From an uncultured Clostridium sp. (GTDB lineage: Bacteria; Bacillota; Clostridia; TANB77; CAG-508): a stretch of DNA of 11,371 bases. Below the pieces are notes generated by a model. That model saw only the letters and a list, made by a program, of their open reading frames with translations. It made no database searches and had not been told where the DNA came from. The position numbers and the translations under genes are program-made. Positions 6,402 to 11,371 of this stretch are shown piece after piece (the first letter of the stretch is position 1; each line of letters starts with the position of its first letter). The DNA lies in the NCBI GenBank assembly GCA_950059165.1, contig CATLUC010000044.1:1-11371 (forward strand), written 5' to 3'.

Positions 6402-6498
6402 TTAATTAAAGAATTTATTTTTGAGAAAATATTTTGAATTAATTTTTATTAAAGAATTAAAAAATTAAACATAAATAAATAGAACAAAAATCAAAGAA
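6402..6498. other. AT-rich tract between family B palindrome and rplX
   Basis: Almost purely A/T sequence with an 11-base direct repeat ATTAAAGAATT at 6405–6415 and 6448–6458. No ORF or RNA gene is visible. Promoter-like hexamers can be found but are expected by chance at this base composition. Confidence 0.5.
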
Positions 6499-6515
6499 AA
6501 GGAGGAAATCCTACA

Positions 6516-6824
6516 ATGAGAATAAAAAAAGGAGACAACGTTCAAGTTTTATCTGGAAATGACAAAGGTAAAACAGGAGAAGTATTAGAAGTAAATCCAA
6601 AAGATGATAAAATCATTGTTAAAGGTGTAAATATTAGAAAAAAACACATCAAAGCTAGAAAACAAGGTGAAGAAAGTGGAATTATACCAGTAGAATGTAG
6701 CATACCAACTTCAAAAGTAAATGTTGTATGTTCAAAATGTGGAAAAGCAACAAAAGTTGGATATGGTGAAGAAAAAGGTAAAAAAGTGCGTGTTTGTAAA
6801 AAATGTGGAGCAACAATAAAATAA
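6516..6824 (+). CDS. rplX: 50S ribosomal protein L24, zinc-ribbon form
   Basis: L24 initiates 50S assembly by binding the 5' end of 23S rRNA. The 102-residue product has the N-terminal KOW motif (IKKGDNVQVLSGNDKGKTGE) and NIRKKHIKARKQGEESGII. The C-terminal part carries four cysteines in two CxxC pairs (C72, C75, C94, C97), a zinc-ribbon form of L24 found in part of the bacteria. B. subtilis L24 lacks these cysteines. AAGGAGG at 6499–6505 supports the ATG. The gene follows a 237-base spacer with a family B palindrome and is 26 bases from rplE. Confidence 0.98.
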   Translation: MRIKKGDNVQVLSGNDKGKTGEVLEVNPKDDKIIVKGVNIRKKHIKARKQGEESGIIPVECSIPTSKVNVVCSKCGKATKVGYGEEKGKKVRVCKKCGATIK

Positions 6825-6850
6825 ATAAAAGAAAGGAGGATTCATAATCC

Positions 6851-7396
6851 ATGGAAAAATTAAGAGAACAATATGAAAAGGAAGTAATCCCAGCATTAAT
6901 GAAAAAATTTGAATATAAATCAGTTATGCAAGTTCCAAAACTTGATAAAATAGTAATTAATATAGGATTAGGAGATTTAAAAGAAAACCCTAAAGCACTA
7001 GAAAATGCAATGAATGATTTGGTTCAAATAACAGGTCAAAAACCAGTTATTACAAAAGCTAGAAAATCAATTGCAGCTTTCAAATTAAGAGAAGGTGTTA
7101 ATATTGGATGTAAAGTAACTCTAAGAGCAGATAAAATGTATGATTTTGCATATAAATTATTCAATGTTGCACTTCCAAGAGTAAGAGATTTTAGAGGAGT
7201 TTCAAATAATTCTTTTGATGGTAGAGGAAATTACTCTATGGGTATTAAAGAACAATTAATCTTCCCTGAAATCGAATATGATAAAGTTGATAAACTAAGA
7301 GGAATGGATATTATATTTGTAACAACAGCTAAGACAGATGAAGAGTCTAAAGAATTATTAAGACTTTTAGGAATGCCTTTTAAATCAGCTGAGTAA
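6851..7396 (+). CDS. rplE: 50S ribosomal protein L5
   Basis: L5 binds 5S rRNA, with L18, in the central protuberance and contacts the P-site tRNA. The 181 residues fit the family (about 179–180). Recognisable are LREQYEKEVIPALMKKF, VPKLDKIVINIGLGD, ITGQKPVITKARKSIAAFKL, the RVRDFRGVSNNSFDGRGNY block and a C-terminal GMDIIFVTTAKTDEE. AAAGGAGG at 6832–6839 supports the ATG. There is no repeat in the 26-base gap before it or the 27-base gap after it, so rplX-rplE-rpsN form a compact block. Confidence 0.98.
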   Translation: MEKLREQYEKEVIPALMKKFEYKSVMQVPKLDKIVINIGLGDLKENPKALENAMNDLVQITGQKPVITKARKSIAAFKLREGVNIGCKVTLRADKMYDFAYKLFNVALPRVRDFRGVSNNSFDGRGNYSMGIKEQLIFPEIEYDKVDKLRGMDIIFVTTAKTDEESKELLRLLGMPFKSAE

Positions 7397-7423
7397 ATGA
7401 AGTAAAGTGAAAGGAGTAAGAAT

Positions 7424-7609
7424 ATGGCTAAAAAGTCAATGAAAGTAAAGCAAGCTAGACCACAAAGATTTAAAACAAGAGAATATAATAGATGCAAATT
7501 ATGTGGAAGACCACATAGCTATATTAGAAAATACGGTATATGCCGTGTATGCTTTAGAGAGTTAGCACATAAGGGAGAGATTCCGGGTGTTAAGAAGGCT
7601 AGCTGGTAA
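7424..7609 (+). CDS. rpsN: 30S ribosomal protein S14, type Z (zinc-binding)
   Basis: S14 is a 30S head protein needed for late assembly. The 61-residue length and the zinc ligands C24, C27, C40 and C43 (CKLCG…CRVC) identify the short zinc-containing form (type Z), as opposed to the longer zinc-free form induced during zinc limitation. The C-terminus FRELAHKGEIPGVKKASW is canonical. AAAGGAG at 7410–7416 lies seven bases upstream of ATG. A 245-base gap with a family B palindrome separates it from rpsH. Confidence 0.98.
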   Translation: MAKKSMKVKQARPQRFKTREYNRCKLCGRPHSYIRKYGICRVCFRELAHKGEIPGVKKASW

Positions 7610-7620
7610 AAAATTTTAAT

Positions 7621-7748
7621 TGAATTCAAATGAAAATCAGCGTCTTGCACATTTTCAAAATTAATTCCAAAACTGGACGTACCTATGTACAACTTCGTCT
7701 TGTAATTAATTTTAAAAATGCACAATATACTAATTTTGATTTGAATTA
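7621..7748 (+). repeat. Family B palindrome, copy 2, upstream of rpsH
   Basis: Long imperfect palindrome: GAATTCAAATGAAAATCAG at the left pairs with CTAATTTTGATTTGAATTAG at the right. The arms continue through TTGCACATTTT/AAAATGCACAA and AAATTAATT/AATTAATTT. The tip has GTAC-CTAT-GTAC. The right half matches copy 1 with one difference in 44 bases. It begins a few bases after the rpsN stop. Confidence 0.87.
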
Positions 7749-7763
7749 GCTAAGAGTACAATA

Positions 7764-7800
7764 ATGAAAACCAGCATCTTGCATGATGAATCAAAATTTA
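7764..7800 (+). repeat. Family B remnant before rpsH
   Basis: ATGAAAACCAGCATCTTGCA repeats the left arm of copy 2 (ATGAAAATCAGCGTCTTGCA). It is then followed almost directly by ATCAAAATTT, resembling an outer right arm, with the central part deleted. A short CATC…GATG hairpin remains possible. Confidence 0.65.
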
Positions 7801-7854
7801 GAACATATAGATTTTAAAAACAGAATAAAAAGAGAAAAGGAGGTAAGTAATTAA

Positions 7855-8253
7855 ATGAACATTACAGATCCAATTGCAGATATGTTAACAAGAATTAGAA
7901 ATGCTAATAGTGCAAAACATAAAACAGTAGATGTTCCAGCTTCTAATATGAAACTTGGAATTGCTGATATCTTATTTAAAGAAGGATATATAAAATCTTT
8001 TGAAGAAATCAAAGATGATACACAAGGAATGATAAGAATTACTTTAAAATATGACGAAAAAGGAACTAGAGTAATTGATGGTTTAAAAAGAATTAGTAAA
8101 CCAGGATTAAGAGTGTATGCGTCTAAAGAAGAATTACCAAAAGTTTTAAATGGTTTAGGAATTGCAATTATTTCTACATCAAAAGGACTAAAAACTGACA
8201 AAGAAGCAAGAGCTTTAGGAATTGGTGGAGAAGTATTAGCTTACATTTGGTAG
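7855..8253 (+). CDS. rpsH: 30S ribosomal protein S8
   Basis: S8 is a primary 16S rRNA-binding protein and, in E. coli, the translational repressor of the spc operon by binding the rplE leader. No obvious S8-site mimic is recognised in front of rplE here. The 132 residues match the family: MNITDPIADMLTRIRNANSA at the N-terminus, then KPGLRVYASKEELPKVLNGL, and the C-terminus ARALGIGGEVLAYIW. AAGGAGGT at 7837–7844 supports the ATG. The TAG stop at 8251–8253 is shared with the first bases of a short family A element. Confidence 0.98.
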   Translation: MNITDPIADMLTRIRNANSAKHKTVDVPASNMKLGIADILFKEGYIKSFEEIKDDTQGMIRITLKYDEKGTRVIDGLKRISKPGLRVYASKEELPKVLNGLGIAIISTSKGLKTDKEARALGIGGEVLAYIW

Positions 8254-8279
8254 GGGAGAAAAAGATGTGTCCCCTGACA
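8251..8279 (+). repeat. Family A repeat, copy 8 (right end only), overlapping the rpsH stop
   Basis: Solo right end TAGGGGAGAAAAAGATGTGT followed by CCCCTGACA. It forms a GGGGA (8253–8257) to TCCCC (8270–8274) hairpin. The G of the rpsH TAG stop is the first G of the stem. TGACA ends 11 bases before the AGGAGG of rplF. Confidence 0.85.
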
Positions 8280-8307
8280 ATAAACAAAGAAGGAGGTAAA
8301 ATCTAAC

Positions 8308-8844
8308 ATGTCAAGAATAGGAAATAAGCCTATTACAGTACCATCAGAAGTTCAAGTAAAAATAGATGGACAAAAAATTACTGTAACAGGTCCAAAAGGT
8401 ACATTAGAAAGAGAAATACATAAAAATATTTCTATTGAAATGGAAGAAAACATAATTAAAGTTATTAGAAAAGATGATGAACCAGCTAATAGAAGTTTAC
8501 ATGGTTTAACTAGAACTTTAATCAATAATATGATTATTGGTGTAACATCAGCTTATAGTAAAGAATTACAAATTAATGGTGTTGGTTACAGAGTAGCAAA
8601 ACAAGGAAATAATTTAAATTTAACATTAGGTTATTCACACCCAGTTATCTTTGAAGCACCACAAGGAATTACTTTTGATGTTCCAAATCCAAATACAATT
8701 ATTGTAAATGGAATAGACAAAGAAGCAGTTGGTCAAACAGCAGCAGTTATCAGAAGTAAAAGACCACCAGAAGTATATAGAGGTAAAGGTATTAAATATG
8801 CTGAGGAGGTTATTAGGCGTAAGGAGGGTAAAACCGGAAAATAA
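8308..8844 (+). CDS. rplF: 50S ribosomal protein L6
   Basis: L6 binds 23S rRNA near the factor-binding site. At 178 residues, with two similar β-domains, it fits the family. Seen are SRIGNKPITVPSEVQVKIDG, the first-domain GPKGTLEREIH, the LINNMIIGVT…KELQINGVGYR block, and the C-terminal signature at about residues 153–169 (PPEVYRGKGIKYAEEVI) followed by RRKEGKTGK. AAGGAGGT at 8290–8297 supports the ATG. Base and codon use match its neighbours. A 221-base gap with two family B elements follows. Confidence 0.98.
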   Translation: MSRIGNKPITVPSEVQVKIDGQKITVTGPKGTLEREIHKNISIEMEENIIKVIRKDDEPANRSLHGLTRTLINNMIIGVTSAYSKELQINGVGYRVAKQGNNLNLTLGYSHPVIFEAPQGITFDVPNPNTIIVNGIDKEAVGQTAAVIRSKRPPEVYRGKGIKYAEEVIRRKEGKTGK

Positions 8845-8845
8845 A

Positions 8846-8974
8846 TTAATTTTAATTGAAAGCAATAATCTGCACATTTTCGCTATTTATTACAAACTTC
8901 GATGTACAAACGTACACCATCAGCTTGTAATAAATATCAAAAATGCACATCTTATCACTTTGAATTAAAATTAG
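8846..8974 (+). repeat. Family B palindrome, copy 3, upstream of rplR
   Basis: Begins two bases after the rplF stop. Outer arms TTAATTTTAATT (8846–8857) and AATTAAAATTA (8963–8973) pair, followed by TGCACATTTT with AAAATGCACA. There is a perfect 12-base inner stem TATTTATTACAA (8884–8895) with TTGTAATAAATA (8925–8936). The tip is TGTAC, loop AAAC, GTACA (8903–8916). The inner stem and tip differ in sequence from copy 1 while remaining paired. Confidence 0.88.
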
Positions 8975-9049
8975 AATTATGAAACAGGCATCTTGCACAT
9001 TTTCATAATTTATAAAAACGCACAATATATCGAATTTGATTAAAATTCT
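8973..9049 (+). repeat. Family B palindrome, copy 4 (centre-deleted), abutting the rplR ribosome-binding site
   Basis: Short derivative: AGAATT…AATTCT at the outside, then GGCATCTTGCACATTTT against AAAACGCACAATATAT, with only about 12 bases at the centre and no GTAC tip. It overlaps the end of copy 3 and finishes two bases before AAAGGAG of rplR. Confidence 0.75.
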
Positions 9050-9065
9050 AGAAAGGAGTAGAAAA

Positions 9066-9425
9066 ATGGTTAAAAAGACAGATAGAAAAATGGAAAGAAC
9101 TAGAAGACATATACGTGTTAGAAGAAAAGTATCTGGAACACAAGAAAGACCAAGATTATGTATTTACAGAAGTAATACAAATTTATATGTACAAATCATT
9201 GATGATGTTGCAGGAAATACATTAGTTTCAGCTTCAACACTAGATAAAGAAATTAAAACTAAATATGCAAATAAAGTAGCTGCTAAAGAATTAGGAACAT
9301 TAATTGCAAAAAAGGCATTAGACAAAAAAATTGAAACTGTAGTCTTTGACCGTGGTGGATACATTTATCATGGGGTAGTTAAAGAGTTAGCAGAAGCAGC
9401 AAGAGAAGGTGGACTAAAATTCTAG
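9066..9425 (+). CDS. rplR: 50S ribosomal protein L18
   Basis: L18 binds 5S rRNA together with L5 in the central protuberance. The 119-residue product has the basic N-terminus MVKKTDRKMERTRRHIRVRR, then the family core RPRLCIYRSNTNLYVQIIDD, ASTLD, and the C-terminus FDRGGYIYHGVVKELAEAAR followed by EGGLKF. The ATG at 9066 is chosen because AAAGGAG at 9052–9058 precedes it. A TTG at 9036 would add ten residues, but these come from the family B repeat and it lacks a ribosome-binding site. Confidence 0.98.
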   Translation: MVKKTDRKMERTRRHIRVRRKVSGTQERPRLCIYRSNTNLYVQIIDDVAGNTLVSASTLDKEIKTKYANKVAAKELGTLIAKKALDKKIETVVFDRGGYIYHGVVKELAEAAREGGLKF

Positions 9426-9428
9426 TAA

Positions 9429-9480
9429 AAAGGATATATCTTATCCATGAAGAAATGACCAAGGGGAAAGATGTGTCCAC
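9429..9480 (+). repeat. Family A repeat, copy 6 (both ends degenerate)
   Basis: Partial unit starting directly after rplR: AAGGATATATCTTATCCATG (GGATA/TATCC stem with the GGGGACA tract lost), then AAGAAATGACCAAGGGG and AAAGATGTGTCCACAC instead of TGTCCCCTGACA. It is the same GACCAAGGGG lineage as copy 5. Confidence 0.8.
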
Positions 9481-9514
9481 ACAACAAAGTCAATAAAGTA
9501 AATATAATAAAAAA

Positions 9515-9594
9515 GGGTAAACACAAATTCATAAGGGTAGGGGACATATCTTGTCCTTAAAGGAATACCTTAGAGAAAGATGTGTCCCCTGTCA
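9515..9594 (+). repeat. Family A repeat, copy 7 (full length), upstream of rpsE
   Basis: Full unit from GGGTAAACACAAATTCATAA to TGTCA. Outer stem: GGGGACA (9540–9546) with TGTCCCC (9583–9589); inner option GGTA/TACC. The terminal pentamer is TGTCA rather than TGACA. It ends 11 bases before the AGGAGG of rpsE. Confidence 0.88.
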
Positions 9595-9624
9595 AAGAGT
9601 AGAAAAGGAGGAAAACAAAACCTT

Positions 9625-10110
9625 ATGGAAGAAAAGAATGAATTAAAAGAAAAAGTTGTTGCTATTAATAGAGTTGCTAAAGTTGTAAAAGGTGGTAGAA
9701 CCTTTAGATTTAGTGCTGTAGTAGTAGTAGGAGACGAAAACGGTCATGTAGGTGTTGGAAATGGTAAAGCAGCAGAAGTCCCAGATGCTATTAAAAAAGC
9801 TATTCAAGAAGCTAAAAAGAACTTAGTTGAAGTACCAATTGTAAATACAACTGTACCTCATGAATATATTGGAACTTTCGGAAGTGCTAAAGTTATGTTA
9901 AAACCAGCAGCTATTGGTACTGGTATTATAGCAGGTGGTAGTGTTAGACCTGTTGCAGAACTTGCTGGATATAAAAACATAAGAACTAAAGTTATTGGAA
10001 CAAACAATCCAAGAAACGTTGTTTATGCTACAATCGAAGGTCTTAAAGCTATGCAAACTGCAGAATCAGTTGCTAAAAAAAGAGGTAAAAAAGTTGAAGA
10101 TATTTTATAA
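9625..10110 (+). CDS. rpsE: 30S ribosomal protein S5
   Basis: S5 acts in 30S decoding fidelity and, with S3 and S4, in mRNA entry. The 161 residues cover the N-terminal dsRBD-like domain (KVVKGGRTFRFSAVVVVGD, GHVGVGNGKAAEVPDAIKKA) and the C-terminal domain with PHEYIGTFGSAKVMLKPA, GTGIIAGGSVRPVAELAG and KVIGTNNPRNVVYATIEGL. The ATG at 9625 has AAAGGAGG at 9604–9611, a slightly long 13-base spacing. The upstream in-frame TTG or GTG near 9580 would only translate family A repeat sequence. Contrary to the usual order, no rpmD follows; rplO comes after 79 bases. Confidence 0.97.
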   Translation: MEEKNELKEKVVAINRVAKVVKGGRTFRFSAVVVVGDENGHVGVGNGKAAEVPDAIKKAIQEAKKNLVEVPIVNTTVPHEYIGTFGSAKVMLKPAAIGTGIIAGGSVRPVAELAGYKNIRTKVIGTNNPRNVVYATIEGLKAMQTAESVAKKRGKKVEDIL

Positions 10111-10120
10111 TAAAACAATA

Positions 10121-10164
10121 AAGGGATAGAAACTTGTTACTAAATAAGAAAATATCCCTTGTCA
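10121..10164 (+). repeat. Hairpin between rpsE and rplO, at the position of rpmD
   Basis: AAGGGATA (10121–10128) and TATCCCTT (10153–10160) form a perfect eight-base stem around a 24-base AT-rich loop. It is followed by GTCA and then AGGAGG of rplO eight bases on. The CCCTTGTCA end recalls the CCCCTGTCA right end of family A, so it may be a diverged relative, but the interior does not match. No T-run follows, so it is not a standard terminator. Confidence 0.65.
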
Positions 10165-10189
10165 ATAAAAAAAGGAGGTGCAAAACTAA

Positions 10190-10624
10190 ATGAAACTAGA
10201 TGAATTAAAGCCAGCTGTTAGTAAAGTAAAAAGAAATAGAGTAGGACGTGGAATGTCTTCTGGAAATGGAAAAACATCAGGAAGAGGACATAAAGGTCAA
10301 AAAGCAAGAAGTGGTGGAGGAGTAAGAAGAGGTTTTGAAGGTGGTCAAACACCATTATATAGAAGATTACCAAAAAGAGGCTTCACAAACATTCATGCTA
10401 AAAATTATGTAGAAGTAACATTAACAATGTTAAACAAATCTAAAGCTACAGATGTAACTGCCGAGACTTTATTAGAAGAAGGAATTATCGGAAAAGTTAA
10501 TGATGGAATAGTAGTTTTAGCAACAGGAAAATTAGATAAAAAATTAAATATAAAAGCAAAAAGATTTACAGCAAAAGCCAAAGAGCAAATTGAAGCTTTA
10601 GGCGGAAAGGCTGAGGTGATTTAA
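10190..10624 (+). CDS. rplO: 50S ribosomal protein L15
   Basis: L15 is a late 50S assembly protein with a long unstructured basic N-terminal extension threading into the rRNA. The 144-residue product starts MKLDELKPAVSKVKRNRVGR and has SSGNGKTSGRGHKGQKARSG, GFEGGQTPLYRRLPKRGF and a C-terminal LDKKLNIKAKRFTAKAKEQI helix region, all family-typical. AAGGAGGT at 10172–10179 supports the ATG. Its TAA immediately abuts the TTG start of secY, and the secY ribosome-binding site lies in its last codons, so the two are likely coupled. Confidence 0.98.
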   Translation: MKLDELKPAVSKVKRNRVGRGMSSGNGKTSGRGHKGQKARSGGGVRRGFEGGQTPLYRRLPKRGFTNIHAKNYVEVTLTMLNKSKATDVTAETLLEEGIIGKVNDGIVVLATGKLDKKLNIKAKRFTAKAKEQIEALGGKAEVI

Positions 10625-11371
10625 TTGTTTAAAACTATAAAAAATGCGTTAAAAACACCTGAAGTAAGAAAAAAACTAATATACACACTAGTATTAATTG
10701 TTGTATTTAGATTAGGATGTTATATTACAGTACCAGGAGTAAATAGTATAGCATTAAATGAAGCAATGGGAGAAACAAATGGATTAGCAGGATTAATAGA
10801 TATCATCTCAGGAGGAGCATTTTCAAGATTTTCTGTGTTTGCAATGTCAATTAGTCCTTACATAACAGCCTCTATTGTTATTCAATTATTAGCAATGATT
10901 ATCCCATCTTTAGAAAGATTAACTAAAGAAGGTGGAGAAGAAGGAAGACAAAAAATTAACAAATATACAAAGATTGTAACAATTATATTAGCTTTAGTAG
11001 AAGCAGTAGGATTGTACTTATCTTATAAATCTTCTGGAATATTTGTAAATCAAGAATTTTTAACAGGAGCATTAGTTGTAACAGGATTGGTAGCTGGAAC
11101 ATCTTTACTTATGTGGTTAGGTGACCAAATTACAAGTAAAGGTATTGGAAATGGAATTTCTTTATTGATATTCATAGGTATAGTTTCAAGATTACCAAGT
11201 GGAATAACAACTATATGGAACTTGATTTTTGGAAATAATCAATTTAATACAACAGGTTTATTAACAGCAATAGGAATTATTGTAGGAGCTTTAATATTAG
11301 TAGCAGGTGTTGTATTTGTACAACAAGCAGAAAGAAGAGTACCTGTACAATATTCTAAAAAAGTAGTAGGA
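10625..11371 (+). CDS. secY: Protein translocase subunit SecY (5' part, cut by window end; TTG start)
   Basis: SecY is the pore-forming subunit of the SecYEG translocon in the cytoplasmic membrane. 249 codons are present without interruption, against about 430 for the full family, so the 3' end lies outside the window. The TTG at 10625 directly follows the rplO TAA and is preceded by GAGGTGA at 10613–10619. It gives MFKTIKNALKTPEVRKKL, matching the usual SecY N-terminus, and no in-frame ATG occurs before residue 48. Seen are the first membrane helix (about residues 18–39), the plug/second-helix region LIDIISGGAFSRFSVFAMS with ISPYITASIVIQLL, the cytosolic EGGEEGRQKINKYTK, GDQITSKGIGNGISLLIF, and QQAERRVPVQYSKKVVG at the window edge. 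Confidence 0.96.
   Translation, partial: MFKTIKNALKTPEVRKKLIYTLVLIVVFRLGCYITVPGVNSIALNEAMGETNGLAGLIDIISGGAFSRFSVFAMSISPYITASIVIQLLAMIIPSLERLTKEGGEEGRQKINKYTKIVTIILALVEAVGLYLSYKSSGIFVNQEFLTGALVVTGLVAGTSLLMWLGDQITSKGIGNGISLLIFIGIVSRLPSGITTIWNLIFGNNQFNTTGLLTAIGIIVGALILVAGVVFVQQAERRVPVQYSKKVVG

Noticed and set aside
6402..6498. Promoter hexamers in the AT-rich tract before rplX
   Set aside because: TTGAGA and TATTAA-like words are expected by chance in nearly pure A/T sequence, so there is no independent support.
6169..7725. Minus-strand ORFs over family B copies 1 and 2 with similar predicted peptides (MCIF.INYKTK…)
   Set aside because: The similarity is explained by the repeated palindrome. 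The frames run into the antisense of rplN and rpsN, lack ribosome-binding sites, and the third copy does not keep them open.
9036..9065. TTG start adding ten residues to L18
   Set aside because: It lies in the family B repeat and has no ribosome-binding site; ATG 9066 fits AAAGGAG and the family start.
9580..9624. Upstream start adding 15 residues to S5
   Set aside because: The added residues come from the family A right end and the ribosome-binding site. AAAGGAGG lies downstream of that start and serves ATG 9625.

Overview
The window is a long stretch of the S10–spc ribosomal-protein operon of an AT-rich bacterium, all on the + strand. It runs from rplC (L3) to the 5' part of secY. The gene order, strong AGGAGG-type ribosome-binding sites, a four-cysteine (type Z) S14, a four-cysteine L24 and heavily A/T-biased codons fit a low-GC Gram-positive, most likely a member of the Clostridia. 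The genus cannot be told from this sequence. UGA is not used as a sense codon in any recognised gene.

Layout: rplC, rplD and rplW are tightly packed (22–1649). A roughly 630-base interruption (1650–2277) follows, carrying an unrecognised lysine/glutamate-rich ORF and a +1-frame remnant. Then come rplB, rpsS and rplV (2278–3848), a 298-base block of repeats, and the coupled trio rpsC-rplP-rpmC (4147–5436). After that come rpsQ, rplN, rplX, rplE, rpsN, rpsH, rplF, rplR, rpsE and rplO, and finally secY, cut off at the window end. All recognised genes look intact. rpmD (L30), which normally lies between rpsE and rplO, is absent; a 79-base gap with a hairpin takes its place.

The striking part is the intergenic DNA. 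Two unrelated families of palindromic repeats fill most of the non-coupled junctions. Family A is a REP-like unit of about 80 bp with a GGGGACA…TGTCCCC stem and a TGACA/TGTCA right end. It lies upstream of rpsC (three copies), rpsQ, rplN, rplF and rpsE. Its intact right ends stop 10–14 bases before the Shine-Dalgarno sequence of the next gene. Family B is a long imperfect palindrome of about 120–130 bp with TGCAC-type arms and a GTAC-N4-GTAC tip. It lies upstream of rplX, rpsH and rplR, and its copies show paired, structure-preserving base changes. Junctions where stop and start overlap or abut (rplD/rplW, rpsC/rplP, rplP/rpmC, rplO/secY) carry no element.

The genes encode 50S and 30S proteins plus the core channel of the Sec translocon, made in coordination from one or a few polycistronic transcripts. 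Whether the hairpins are passive mobile repeats or tune mRNA processing and translation inside the operon cannot be decided from sequence alone, but their placement is regular enough to test.
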